Shown in pieces: positions 35,412-45,537 of a stretch of DNA of 64,000 nucleotides. This DNA comes from Chromobacterium vaccinii (GTDB lineage Bacteria > Pseudomonadota > Gammaproteobacteria > Burkholderiales > Chromobacteriaceae): the NCBI RefSeq assembly GCF_000971335.1, contig NZ_JZJL01000001.1:1-64000 (forward strand), given 5' to 3'. The first letter of the stretch is position 1, and the number at the start of each line of letters is the position of its first letter. Both the position numbers and the translations under genes were made by a program. The notes under the pieces were generated by a model, which was not told the origin of the DNA, did not search any database, and was given only the letters and a program-made list of their open reading frames with translations.

Positions 35412-37166
35412 TTAAAAATCCGCCGGAACCGGGGTCGATTCCGGCAATAAAGTGTTGTTGGATGGCTCGTCAGGCGCGATGTTCAGCACGCGCAGCGCGC
35501 CGCCCGCCACCTGCGAGAACACCGGCGCGGACACCGCGCCGCCGTAGTATTTGCCCGCCGACGGCTCGTCTATCATTACCGCCACGATCACCTTGGGCGA
35601 GTGGCCGGGCGCGAAGCCCATGAACAGCGCTCGGTGCTTGTTGGCCACGTAGGTGCGGCCCTCCAGCTTGCGCGCGGTGCCGCTCTTGCCGCCTATGCTG
35701 TAGCCGATGATGCGGCCGCCGACGGCGCCGCCGCCCGGCTGGCTGTTGGCGATCAAGAGATCGCGCATCTCGTGCGCGGTCTTTTCGTTGAGCACGCGCT
35801 TGCCCGGCATCGGGTTGGCCGTCTTGTACAGCGAGATCGGCAGCATCACGCCGTCGTTGGCGAAGATGGTGTAGGCGCGCGCCATCTGGATCAGGCTGAC
35901 CGACAAGCCATAGCCGAAGGACATCGTCGCCTGCTCGATCGGGCGCCATTTGTGCCAGTCACGCAGCCGGCCGCCGGCCTCGCCGGGGAAGCCGGTTTCC
36001 GGCGGCCGGCCGAAGCCCAGCGCGTCGTAATGGGCCCAGGACTCCTCCGGGCTGTTCATCAGCGCCAGCTTGCTGGTACCGACGTTGGACGATTTCTGGA
36101 TGATGCCGAGGATGTCCAGGCTGGGACGCGGCGCCACGTCGCGGATGGTGGCCGGCCCGATCATGTAAGTGTGGGTGTCCAGCACCGTGTTCAGATTGGC
36201 CTTGCCGTGCTCCAGCGCCAGAGAGATCGACAGCGGTTTCATGGTGGAGCCGGGCTCGAACAGGTCGATCACGCCGCGGTTGCGCATCATCTCCGGCGTC
36301 ACGCCGCTGCGGTTGTTCGGATTGAACGACGGGTAATTCGCCAGCGCCAGCAGCTCGCCGGTGTGGGCGTCCAGCACCACCACGCTGCCGGCCTTGGCCT
36401 TGTTGGTCTCCACCGCGGCCTTGATCTCGCGGTAAGCCAGGTATTGGATGCGGTGGTCGATCGCCAGAGCCAGCTTCTGGCCGTCGCGCGGCGGCTCGAT
36501 GGCTGCGACGTCCTCGATGATGTGGCCGCGGCGGTCCTTCAGCACCACGCGGCGGCCATCCTTGCCTGACAGCATCTTCTCGCGGGCGAGTTCGACGCCT
36601 TCCTGGCCCTTGCCGTCCACGCCGGTGAAACCGATGATGTGCGACACGATCTCGCCGGCCGGGTAGAAGCGGCGGAACTCCTGCTGCTTGGCGATGCCGG
36701 GCACGCCCAGCGCCATCACCTTGTCGGCCAGCTCCGGACTGATCTGGCGCTTGATGTAGACGAATTCCTTCTTGCGGTCGGACAGCTTGGACGACAGCTC
36801 TTCCGGCGACAGGTCCAGCAGGCCGGCCAGCTCGCGCAGCTTGGCCGGCGGCACCGGCTCCATGTCGGCCGGGCTGGCCCAGATGGTCTGCACCGGCGAG
36901 CTGATCGCCAGCGGCTCGCCGTTGCGGTCGGTGATCACGCCGCGGTTGGCTTCCAGCATCAAGGTGCGGCGGAAGCGCGCCTCGCCCTGGCCCTGCAGGA
37001 AGTCCTGCTGCACCACCTGCAGATAGACCGCGCGGCCGATCAGCGCCAGGAACAGCAAGGCCAGCATCAGCAGCACGCAGCGCACGCGCGTGCTGGTCAT
37101 ACGCAGCGCGGGGCTGGCCGGCGCTGGGCGGGTGCGGACGCTGTAGCTGGAACCGGCGCGCATCAC
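35412..37166 (-). CDS. ftsI: Septal transpeptidase FtsI (PBP3)
   Basis: 584 residues, class B penicillin-binding protein that cross-links septal peptidoglycan. One N-terminal span (about 29-49), a pedestal domain with RGVITDRNGEPLA, then the transpeptidase: active-site GSTMKPL near residue 310, SSN in KSSNVGTSKLA near 363, and the KSGT triad in GGKSGTARKLEG near 500. It overlaps ftsL by 4 bases. Confidence 0.96.
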   Translation of the reverse strand: MMRAGSSYSVRTRPAPASPALRMTSTRVRCVLLMLALLFLALIGRAVYLQVVQQDFLQGQGEARFRRTLMLEANRGVITDRNGEPLAISSPVQTIWASPADMEPVPPAKLRELAGLLDLSPEELSSKLSDRKKEFVYIKRQISPELADKVMALGVPGIAKQQEFRRFYPAGEIVSHIIGFTGVDGKGQEGVELAREKMLSGKDGRRVVLKDRRGHIIEDVAAIEPPRDGQKLALAIDHRIQYLAYREIKAAVETNKAKAGSVVVLDAHTGELLALANYPSFNPNNRSGVTPEMMRNRGVIDLFEPGSTMKPLSISLALEHGKANLNTVLDTHTYMIGPATIRDVAPRPSLDILGIIQKSSNVGTSKLALMNSPEESWAHYDALGFGRPPETGFPGEAGGRLRDWHKWRPIEQATMSFGYGLSVSLIQMARAYTIFANDGVMLPISLYKTANPMPGKRVLNEKTAHEMRDLLIANSQPGGGAVGGRIIGYSIGGKSGTARKLEGRTYVANKHRALFMGFAPGHSPKVIVAVMIDEPSAGKYYGGAVSAPVFSQVAGGALRVLNIAPDEPSNNTLLPESTPVPADF

Positions 37167-37435
37167 AGCGCTCCCTTCGCCGTGATCACCTGGATCTGGC
37201 GCGGATCAGGCGTGTGCATGTCGAGGCGGGTGGAGGCGGCTTTCTCGATCACCGCGTGCGCACCCCAGGTGCTCTGCTCCAGCTGCAACTGGCCGAACTC
37301 CACCTCCAGCTGCTGCCCCGACTTGGTTTCCTTCTGCAAGTCGCTGTAGAGCTTGCGCGACACGTGCGTGGACGTCACCACCGACCAGGCGGAGAACACG
37401 GCCATCAGCAGCAGCGTCGCGTTGAGCTTGTTCAT
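37163..37435 (-). CDS. ftsL: Cell division protein FtsL
   Basis: 90 residues; a bitopic protein with one span near the N-terminus ([15 protein letters not shown]) followed by a coiled-coil-like region with heptad spacing ([26 protein letters not shown]). It joins FtsB and FtsQ and activates FtsWI. The ATG at 37435 overlaps the rsmH stop; the longer frame to 37453 is not supported. Its position between rsmH and ftsI is the strongest evidence, because FtsL sequences are poorly conserved. Confidence 0.9.
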   Translation of the reverse strand: MNKLNATLLLMAVFSAWSVVTSTHVSRKLYSDLQKETKSGQQLEVEFGQLQLEQSTWGAHAVIEKAASTRLDMHTPDPRQIQVITAKGAL

Positions 37436-38394
37436 GCGTCGCCCTCCCGCCACGGCGCGGCGGTGCGCTCGGCCACGCGCATGATGGCGCTGCGGGCGCG
37501 CGGATTCTCGCGCAGCTCCTCGTCGCCGGCGCGGATCGCCTTGCCGACCAGACCGATCGGCGGCTTGGCCATGTCGGCCGCGCGCACCATCGCCCAGGCC
37601 GGCAGCTTTTCCTCGCTGCTGACATCGCGCAGGTACTGCTTGACGATGCGGTCCTCCAGCGAATGGAAGCTGATCACCGCCAGGCGGCCGCCCTCGTTCA
37701 GCAGGCGGGCGGCCTGCGGCAGCACCGCCTTCAGCTCGTCCAGCTCGCGGTTCACAAAGATCCGGATCGCCTGGAAGGTTCGCGTCGCCGGGTCTTGGCC
37801 CGGTTCGCGAGTACGGACGTTTTGCCCAACGAGCACAGAGAGCTCGCGGGTGGTCGTGATGGGGTTTTCCCCCCGTTGCGCAACAATGGCTGCTGCGATC
37901 TTGCGAGCAAACCGCTCTTCACCATAAGTCTTGATGACCTCTCTGATATCGGCCTCGTCGGCCGTTGCCAACCACTCGGCGGCGGTGACGCCGCGGGTGG
38001 TATCCATACGCATGTCCAGCGGCGCGTCGAAGCGGAAGCTGAAACCGCGGCTGCCGTCGTCGATCTGCGGCGACGACACGCCCAGATCCATCAGCACGCC
38101 GTCGACGCCGGCCACGCCCAGGCGGGCGAGCTCGGCCGACAGCGTCTCGAAACCGTTGTGCACGATGTTGAAGCGGGAATCCTCCGCCGCCAGCCTGTCG
38201 GCGACGGCGATGGCTTCCAGGTCCTTGTCGAAGGCGATCAGCCGGCCGGAAGGGCCGAGCTTCGACAGGATCAGGCGGCTGTGGCCTCCGCGACCGAAAG
38301 TGCAATCGACGTAGACGCCATCCGGCCGGATGGCGAGCGCGTCGACCGCTTCGGTCAGCAATACCGTGCGGTGCACGAAGGTGGGGGTGCTCAC
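37432..38394 (-). CDS. rsmH: 16S rRNA m4C1402 methyltransferase RsmH (MraW)
   Basis: 320 residues. Methylates N4 of C1402 in 16S r[18 protein letters not shown] starts the protein; [16 protein letters not shown] near residue 30 is the SAM loop, [34 protein letters not shown] near 100-132 is the family signature, and [15 protein letters not shown] near 265 closes the fold. It overlaps mraZ by 4 bases and ftsL by 4. Confidence 0.97.
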   Translation of the reverse strand: MSTPTFVHRTVLLTEAVDALAIRPDGVYVDCTFGRGGHSRLILSKLGPSGRLIAFDKDLEAIAVADRLAAEDSRFNIVHNGFETLSAELARLGVAGVDGVLMDLGVSSPQIDDGSRGFSFRFDAPLDMRMDTTRGVTAAEWLATADEADIREVIKTYGEERFARKIAAAIVAQRGENPITTTRELSVLVGQNVRTREPGQDPATRTFQAIRIFVNRELDELKAVLPQAARLLNEGGRLAVISFHSLEDRIVKQYLRDVSSEEKLPAWAMVRAADMAKPPIGLVGKAIRAGDEELRENPRARSAIMRVAERTAAPWREGDA

Positions 38395-38837
38395 AGCGTG
38401 AAATCTCCAAGGTGTTGCGCCAAATCGGCTTGGTCGATGGCCAGCGCGTCAGCGGTCTGGTTGTCCCACTCCTCGGCATTCCACAGTTCGAAGCGGTTGC
38501 CCATGCCTACCAGGGCAACGTCCTTGTCCAGCGCGGTCAGTTCGCGCAGGCGGGCCGGCAGCAGCACGCGGCCGGCGGAGTCCATCTCCAGGGTCTCGGC
38601 ATGGCCGAGCACCAGTCGTTGATAGCGTTTCAGGGTGGGATTGCCGGTGGGAAGGGCCAGCAGACGGGCCTCGACCGGGCGCCAGTTGGGTTCGGGGTAA
38701 AGCAGCAGATGGTCTTGGGATTCAAGGGTGACGACCAGCTTGTGCCCAAACGCGGACAGCAGCGTCTCGCGGTGCTTGGCCGGAATAGCCAAGCGCCCCT
38801 TGCTATCGAGAGACAAGATGCTGACGCCACCAATCAT
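38391..38837 (-). CDS. mraZ: Transcriptional regulator MraZ
   Basis: 148 residues with two SpoVT/AbrB-like repeats, each with a D-x-K/A-G-R core: [18 protein letters not shown] near residue 8 and [17 protein letters not shown] near 83. MraZ is the first dcw gene and represses its own promoter by binding GTGGG-type direct repeats. Four such repeats lie between this gene and its promoter (38893-38928), so autoregulation is very likely here. Confidence 0.96.
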   Translation of the reverse strand: MIGGVSILSLDSKGRLAIPAKHRETLLSAFGHKLVVTLESQDHLLLYPEPNWRPVEARLLALPTGNPTLKRYQRLVLGHAETLEMDSAGRVLLPARLRELTALDKDVALVGMGNRFELWNAEEWDNQTADALAIDQADLAQHLGDFTL

Positions 38838-38892
38838 GATTTGAGACCCGCTGACCGAGAAAAACGGAGCCGTCGCTCCGGGGGGAGAATTT

Positions 38893-38928
38893 CCCCACTT
38901 TCACCCACTTTGACCCACTTTCCGCCAC
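38893..38928 (-). promoter_or_regulatory. MraZ operator: four 10-bp direct repeats
   Basis: On the minus strand AGTGGCGGA, AAGTGGGTC, AAGTGGGTG and AAGTGGGG follow at exact 10-base spacing. Three carry the full GTGGG box known for MraZ; the promoter-proximal one is degenerate. They start at the -10 element and cover the expected transcription start. Confidence 0.9.
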
Positions 38929-38955
38929 TATAAGAAAGAACTGCCCCACGGTCAA
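38927..38955 (-). promoter_or_regulatory. Sigma-70 promoter of the dcw cluster
   Basis: Minus strand TTGACC (38950-38955), a spacer of 17 bases, then TATAGT (38927-38932): both near consensus with ideal spacing. The MraZ repeats begin at the -10 and extend into the leader. Confidence 0.85.
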
Positions 38956-39180
38956 CATAGGGATTTACTAATTCGCCTTTTGAGACAATGACTTACGGCA
39001 GCGCGTAAAAATGGAATCTGAAACAAATCAGGGACTTAAATTCGCCTGTAAAAGTGGGACATGAACATTGCGGGTCGCGGAGACTGTAACAAGGCGGCAA
39101 TGATTGCCAATGGAACTGTTTGAACCACAAGTATCTTCAGGAAAAGCAACAAATTACCGCCGGCGATTTTCAGCCATGTA
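38956..39180. other. Spacer between gatB terminator and dcw promoter
   Basis: No gene supported. It is AT-richer than its surroundings. A lone AAAGTGGGAC on the plus strand (39051-39060) matches one MraZ box but has no neighbours at 10-base spacing. No RNA gene is seen. Confidence 0.5.
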
Positions 39181-39220
39181 TTTAAAAAACAACAGGGCGG
39201 CCATTCAGGCCGCCTTGTTG
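39181..39220 (-). terminator. Rho-independent terminator of gatCAB
   Basis: CAACAGGGCGGCC (39190-39202) pairs with GGCCGCCTTGTTG (39208-39220), with one G-T pair, followed on the minus strand by a T-rich run (39181-39189). It lies 17 bases after the gatB stop. Confidence 0.92.
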
Positions 39221-39237
39221 CTCCGGCGATCAGACGA

Positions 39238-40665
39238 TCAAGACAGCTTTTGGCGCAGGATGTCCTGCACCTGGGCCGGATTGGCCTTGCCCTTGGACGC
39301 CTTCATCACCTGGCCGGCCAGCGCGTTCAGCGCCTTTTCCTTGCCGGCGCGGAACTCCTCCACCGCCTTGGGATTGGCGGCGATCGCCTCTTCCACCATC
39401 TTTTCGATGGCGCCGACGTCGGATACCTGCTTCAGGCCGTCGCGCTCGATGATGGCGTCGGCGGACAGATCGCCGTCCCACAACGCGTCGAACACCTGCT
39501 TGGCCAGCTTGCTGGACAAGGTGCTGTCGGCGATGCGGACGATCAGGCCGGACAAGCGCTCCACCGAGATCGGGCAGTCGGCGATGTCCTTGCCGTCGCG
39601 GTTCAGGCGGGCGGCGATTTCGCCGTTGATCCAGTTGGCGGCCAGCTTGCCCTGGCCGGACGCCTTGGCTGCGGCCTCGAAATACTGCGCCTGCTTGAGG
39701 CTGGACGTCAGCAGCGCCGCGTCGTAGGCGGACACGCCGTAGCTCTCCACGAAGCGGGCCTGCATCGCGCCCGGCAGCTCCGGCATCTCGCCCTTGATGC
39801 GGGCGATCTGCTCGTCGGAGATGCGCACTGGCAGCAAGTCCGGGTCCGGGAAGTAGCGGTAGTCGTGCGCGTCTTCCTTGCTGCGCATCATGCGGGTCTC
39901 GCCGCTGTCCGGGTCGAACAGCACGGTGGCCTGCTGCACCTTGCCGCCGTCTTCCAGCGTATCGATCTGCCACTGGATCTCGTACTTGGCGGCCTGCTCC
40001 AGGAAGCGGAAGGAATTGAGGTTCTTGATCTCGCGACGGGTGCCGAATTCCTTTTGCCCCTCCGGGCGCACCGACACATTGACGTCCATACGGAAGCTGC
40101 CTTCCTGCATATTGCCGTCGCAGATGCCCAGCCAGGTCACCAGCGTGTACAAGGCCTTGACGTAGGCCAGCGCCTCGTCGACCGAGCGCATGTCCGGCTC
40201 GGACACCACCTCCAGCAGCGGGGTGCCGGCGCGGTTGAGGTCGATGCCGGACAGTCCCTGGAAGTCTTCGTGCAGGCTCTTGCCGGCGTCTTCTTCCATA
40301 TGGGCGCGGGTCACGCCGATCACCTTCTCCTGGTCGCCGACCAGGATCTTGAGCCGGCCGCCCTCGACGATGGGCAGGTCCATCTGGCTGATCTGGTAGC
40401 CCTTTGGGAGGTCAGGATAGAAGTAGTTCTTGCGGGCGAAAACGTTCTTCTGGTTGATGTTGGCGTCCAGCGCCAGGCCCAGGCGGATGGCCTTGTCCAC
40501 CACCGCGCGGTTCAGCACCGGCAGCACGCCGGGCAGCGCCAGCTCCACCGCGGAAGCCTGGGTGTTCGGCTCGGCGCCGAAAGCGGTACTGGCGCCGGAG
40601 AAAATCTTGGAGACGGTATTGAGCTGCACATGCACCTCGATACCGATTACGACTTCCCATTTCAT
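39238..40665 (-). CDS. gatB: Asp-tRNA(Asn)/Glu-tRNA(Gln) amidotransferase subunit B
   Basis: 475 residues; binds mischarged tRNA and phosphorylates it for transamidation together with GatA and GatC. The N-terminus [43 protein letters not shown] near residue 78, DFNRAGTPL-type segment ([21 protein letters not shown]) and the [12 protein letters not shown] motif are all present. The C-terminal helical tail domain ends [16 protein letters not shown]. The ATG at 40665 is the family start; the frame to 40707 is not. Confidence 0.96.
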   Translation of the reverse strand: MKWEVVIGIEVHVQLNTVSKIFSGASTAFGAEPNTQASAVELALPGVLPVLNRAVVDKAIRLGLALDANINQKNVFARKNYFYPDLPKGYQISQMDLPIVEGGRLKILVGDQEKVIGVTRAHMEEDAGKSLHEDFQGLSGIDLNRAGTPLLEVVSEPDMRSVDEALAYVKALYTLVTWLGICDGNMQEGSFRMDVNVSVRPEGQKEFGTRREIKNLNSFRFLEQAAKYEIQWQIDTLEDGGKVQQATVLFDPDSGETRMMRSKEDAHDYRYFPDPDLLPVRISDEQIARIKGEMPELPGAMQARFVESYGVSAYDAALLTSSLKQAQYFEAAAKASGQGKLAANWINGEIAARLNRDGKDIADCPISVERLSGLIVRIADSTLSSKLAKQVFDALWDGDLSADAIIERDGLKQVSDVGAIEKMVEEAIAANPKAVEEFRAGKEKALNALAGQVMKASKGKANPAQVQDILRQKLS

Positions 40666-40744
40666 GGTCGGAAAATCCTTTTCATGCCAGGGCGCAGCCG
40701 CACCCATGGAAACTTAAACTCTGAGCCCGCACGAGCGGCGCGAA

Positions 40745-40800
40745 GACCAGGTGCGCGCGCAGGCAATACATTCAGTACGGCAAGCGCGCCCAACGCCGCA
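40745..40800. repeat. Dispersed intergenic repeat, copy C
   Basis: Lies in the 157-base gatA-gatB spacer. The GCAGGCAATACATTCAGTAC segment followed by GGCAAG and a GCCCAACGCCG end aligns with the core of copy B at 3413-3451. The CAGGGGTTTTGC terminus of copies A and B is not conserved here, so this copy is partial or diverged. Confidence 0.6.
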
Positions 40801-40822
40801 TTCGCGTCGCGCGGCCGCCGGC

Positions 40823-42274
40823 TTACAGCGCGGGCGCCTTGGCGTGCCAGTCGGTCGCTTGCTGGAACTGGTGCGCTACGTTCAGCATCCTGGCTTCGCC
40901 GAAGTAATTGCCGATGATCTGCAGGCCGATCGGTCGGCCGTTGGCGGCGAAGCCGGCCGGCACGCTCATGCCCGGCAGGCCGGCCAGGTTCACCGACAGC
41001 GTATACACGTCGGACAGATACATCTCCACCGGATCGGACGCCATCTGGCCCAAATCGAAGGCGGCGGTCGGCGCCACCGGTCCCAGGATCACGTCGCACT
41101 GCTGGAAAGCGGCCTTGAAGTCGTTGGCGATCAGGCGGCGGATCTTCTGCGCCTTCAGGTAGTAAGCGTCGTAGTAGCCGTGGCTCAGCACGTAGCTGCC
41201 CACCAGGATGCGGCGCTTGACCTCGTCGCCGAAGCCTTCGGCGCGGGTCTTCTCGTACATGTCGATCAGATCCTTGTAGTCCTTGGCGCGGTGGCCGTAG
41301 CGGACGCCGTCGTAGCGGGACAGGTTGGTCGAGGCCTCGGCCGGCGCGATCACGTAATAAGCCGGAATCGACAGCTCGGTGTTCGGCAGCGCGATTTCCA
41401 CCGCCTCGGCGCCCAGCTTCTTCAGCTCGGCCACGGCGTTGTCGACAGCGCGCGCGACGTCGGCATCCAGGCCGGCGGCGAAGTATTCCTTGGGCAGGCC
41501 CACTTTCAGGCCGGCCAGGGATTGGTTCAGATCGCGGCTGTAGTCTTCCTTGGCGCGCTCCAGGCTGGTGGAGTCGCGCTCGTCGAAGCCGGCCATCACG
41601 TTCAGCATCAGCGCGCAGTCCTCGGCGGTCTGGGCGATCGGGCCGCCCTGGTCCAGCGAGGAGGCGAAGGCCACCATGCCGTAGCGCGACACCACGCCGT
41701 AGGTCGGCTTGATGCCGGTGACGCCGCAATGGCTGGCCGGCTGGCGGATGGACCCGCCGGTATCGGTGGCGGTGGCCACCGGCGCCAGGCGCGCGGCGAC
41801 GGCGGCGGCGGAACCGCCGGAGCTGCCGCCCGGAATCGCCTTGGCGTCCCACGGGTTCCTCACCGCGCCGTAGAACGAGTTTTCATTGGACGAGCCCATC
41901 GCGAACTCGTCCATATTGGCGCGGCCCAGCGTCACCATGCCGGCGGCGGCGCATTGCTCCACCACGTGGGCGCTGTACGGCGAAACGAAGTTGTCCAGCA
42001 TCTTGGAGCCGCAGCTGGTCTTCCAGCCTTGCTGGCAGAACAGATCCTTGTGCACCAGCGGCACGCCGGTCAGCGGATGCGCGTCGCCGGCGGCGATGCG
42101 GGCGTCGGCGGCGCGGGCTTCGGCCAGCGTCTTTTCGCGGTCGGTGGTGACAATGGCGTTGAGCTGCGGGTTCAGCGCCTCGATGCGGTCCAGGTACTGG
42201 CTGGCCAGCTCCACGCTGGAAACCTGTTTGGCCGCCAGCTGTTGCGACAATTGCTTGAGGGTGGCTTGTGTCAT
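40823..42274 (-). CDS. gatA: Asp-tRNA(Asn)/Glu-tRNA(Gln) amidotransferase subunit A
   Basis: 483 residues; amidase subunit that releases ammonia from glutamine for transamidation. The Ser-cisSer-Lys amidase site is visible: [10 protein letters not shown] (Lys near residue 77), then [13 protein letters not shown] and [12 protein letters not shown] (serines near 153 and 177). The ATG at 42274 is preferred to a TTG at 42283. It is 82 bases after gatC. Neisseriales commonly use this route to make Asn-tRNA or Gln-tRNA. Confidence 0.96.
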   Translation of the reverse strand: MTQATLKQLSQQLAAKQVSSVELASQYLDRIEALNPQLNAIVTTDREKTLAEARAADARIAAGDAHPLTGVPLVHKDLFCQQGWKTSCGSKMLDNFVSPYSAHVVEQCAAAGMVTLGRANMDEFAMGSSNENSFYGAVRNPWDAKAIPGGSSGGSAAAVAARLAPVATATDTGGSIRQPASHCGVTGIKPTYGVVSRYGMVAFASSLDQGGPIAQTAEDCALMLNVMAGFDERDSTSLERAKEDYSRDLNQSLAGLKVGLPKEYFAAGLDADVARAVDNAVAELKKLGAEAVEIALPNTELSIPAYYVIAPAEASTNLSRYDGVRYGHRAKDYKDLIDMYEKTRAEGFGDEVKRRILVGSYVLSHGYYDAYYLKAQKIRRLIANDFKAAFQQCDVILGPVAPTAAFDLGQMASDPVEMYLSDVYTLSVNLAGLPGMSVPAGFAANGRPIGLQIIGNYFGEARMLNVAHQFQQATDWHAKAPAL

Positions 42275-42356
42275 TTCGATCAAATCTTGCTATCCGGATA
42301 GTCTGGCCCGGCCGGCGATTTTCTGGGAACCAATCGCGGCGGGACGGCTCACAGGC

Positions 42357-42644
42357 TTACTCGATCACTTTGGGAACGAGGAACAGGCCTTTTTCCACTT
42401 GCGGCGCGACCGCCTGGAAGGCCTCGCGACGGTTGGGTTCGGTGACGACGTCGTCGCGCAGACGCAGCGACACGTCCTGCGGATGCGCCATCGGCTCGAT
42501 GCCGTCGGTGTCCACCGCCTGCATCTTCTCGATCAGGCCGAAAATATTGTTGAGCTGGTCCGCTGTGGCGGCGATTTCCGCCTCGCTCACATTGATGCGG
42601 GCAAGCTTGGCGATCCGTGCGACATCCTGATGCGTCAGCGACAT
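42357..42644 (-). CDS. gatC: Asp-tRNA(Asn)/Glu-tRNA(Gln) amidotransferase subunit C
   Basis: 95 residues, the family length. [21 protein letters not shown] at the N-terminus, [26 protein letters not shown] in the middle and [15 protein letters not shown] near residue 65 are diagnostic. It stabilises GatA and wraps around the GatAB interface. First gene of gatCAB and divergent from mreB. Confidence 0.95.
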   Translation of the reverse strand: MSLTHQDVARIAKLARINVSEAEIAATADQLNNIFGLIEKMQAVDTDGIEPMAHPQDVSLRLRDDVVTEPNRREAFQAVAPQVEKGLFLVPKVIE

Positions 42645-44040
<1,396 letters not shown>

Positions 44041-44104
44041 ACTTCCAGCAAATACCCTGTAAACCGAGCGAACGCCGCGCCGTCAAGGCGCGGTGGCTGT
44101 GGCC

Positions 44105-45013
44105 ATGGATTTCGCCAACACCCCAAGCTTTTTCCGCTCCGGGCCGCCCCCGGCTGCGCGCCTGGCCATGAGCGTGGTCGCATCGATCGCGCTCTTGATC
44201 GGAGACAGCCGCTACGGCCTGATGGAACAGGCTCGCGAAGCGCTGTCGCTGGCGCTGTACCCGGTGCAGCGCGCGGTCAACATGCCGGCGCAGGCGGTGC
44301 GCCACGCCGGCGACTACCTGACCTCGCAGGCCGAGATGAAGCAGGAAAACACCCTGCTGCGCGAGAAGCAGCTGCAGATGGCCGCCCAGCTGGGACGGCT
44401 GCAGACGCTGGAGCGCGAGCTGAACGAGCTGCGCCAGCTGAACGGCATCCGCGCCCAGCGCGACGACTCGGCTCAGATCGCCGAGACGCTGTACACCGGC
44501 CGCGACCCATTCTCGTACAAGATCATCATCGACAAGGGCGACGACGCCAAGCTGCAGGCCGGCCAGCCGGTGGTGGACGCGCGCGGCCTCTTGGGCCAGG
44601 TGACCCGCGTGCAGCCGCTGACCGCCGAGGTGACCTTGATCATCGACAAGAACCAGATGGTTCCGGTGATGATCGCCCGCACCGGCGAGCGCGCCATCCT
44701 CTATGGTTATGGTGGCGGCATCGAGCTGCGCTATCTGCCGCAGAGTTCGGACGTCAAGGAAAACGACCGCATCGTCACCTCGGGGCTGGACGGCGTGTTC
44801 CCGGAAGGCATCCCGGTGGCGGTGGTGAGCAAGGTCGACCGCAATGCCGGCGCCGCCTTCACCCGCGTCAGCACCCTGCCGCTGTCCGGCGTGCAGCAGA
44901 CGCGCTACGTGCTGGTGCTGCAGGCCAAGGAAACGCGCCCGCGCCCGGCGGAACCGCCGCAGTTGCCGGAGAAGAAGACCAAGGGCGGCAAGAAGTCCGC
45001 CGACGAGGAGTAA
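44105..45013 (+). CDS. mreC: Rod-shape determining protein MreC
   Basis: About 302 residues; single-span periplasmic scaffold that activates PBP2-RodA. Span near residues 20-36, a coiled coil from about 70 to 115 (QAEMKQENTLLREKQLQMAAQLGRLQTLERELNELRQL is its core, positions 44328-44441), then the beta domain with GLLGQVTRVQPLTAEVTLIID and DRIVTSGLDGVFPEGIPVA. The tail is proline/lysine-rich. Start uncertain: ATG 44105 chosen, GTG 44093 possible. Confidence 0.93.
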   Translation: MDFANTPSFFRSGPPPAARLAMSVVASIALLIGDSRYGLMEQAREALSLALYPVQRAVNMPAQAVRHAGDYLTSQAEMKQENTLLREKQLQMAAQLGRLQTLERELNELRQLNGIRAQRDDSAQIAETLYTGRDPFSYKIIIDKGDDAKLQAGQPVVDARGLLGQVTRVQPLTAEVTLIIDKNQMVPVMIARTGERAILYGYGGGIELRYLPQSSDVKENDRIVTSGLDGVFPEGIPVAVVSKVDRNAGAAFTRVSTLPLSGVQQTRYVLVLQAKETRPRPAEPPQLPEKKTKGGKKSADEE

Positions 45014-45019
45014 GCCCAG

Positions 45020-45523
45020 ATGTCGTTGGACCGCCCCAAGGAATTGCTCAAGCCGGTCAAGCGCCGCTTCATCCTGACCACCTTCGTGATCGCCGTGCTG
45101 GTCGAGCTGGTGCCGCTGCCGCACGGCAGCACGCGCTGGCTGCCCGACTTCATCGGCCTGTTGATCCTGTACTGGGTGATCAACCAGCCGCGCCGGGTCA
45201 ACATCGGCATCGCCTTCATGATGGGCATCATCGCCGACGTGTCCACCGCCGGCCTGTTCGGCCAGCACGCGCTGGCCTACTCGATCACTGCCTTCCTCGC
45301 CCTGAGCCGCCAGCGCCAGCTGGTGATGTTCAACCTGGGCCAGCAGGCGCTGGTGGTGTTGGGGCTGATGCTGACCAACCAGCTGATCATGGTGGTGGTG
45401 CGGATGCTGACCGGCTCCGCCTTCGTCGGCTGGAGCTATTTCCTGCCGCCCTTGATCGGCGCGCTGCTGTGGCCGCTGTTGACCAAGCTGATGCTGATTC
45501 CTTACCGCCACCACACGGCATGA
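45020..45523 (+). CDS. mreD: Rod-shape determining protein MreD
   Basis: 167 residues with five or so membrane spans. PLPHGSTRWLPDFIGLLILYWVINQPRRVNIGIAFMMG spans residues about 33-70 and fits the family's P-D-x-x-x-L..YW pattern. It links MreC to the elongation machinery. It starts 6 bases after mreC and is followed by mrdA after 14 bases. Confidence 0.93.
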   Translation: MSLDRPKELLKPVKRRFILTTFVIAVLVELVPLPHGSTRWLPDFIGLLILYWVINQPRRVNIGIAFMMGIIADVSTAGLFGQHALAYSITAFLALSRQRQLVMFNLGQQALVVLGLMLTNQLIMVVVRMLTGSAFVGWSYFLPPLIGALLWPLLTKLMLIPYRHHTA

Positions 45524-45537
45524 AACCCGACTGATCC

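Noticed and set aside
39051-39060. Additional MraZ site on the plus strand
   Set aside because: A single AAAGTGGGAC without neighbours at 10-base spacing; MraZ needs tandem boxes.
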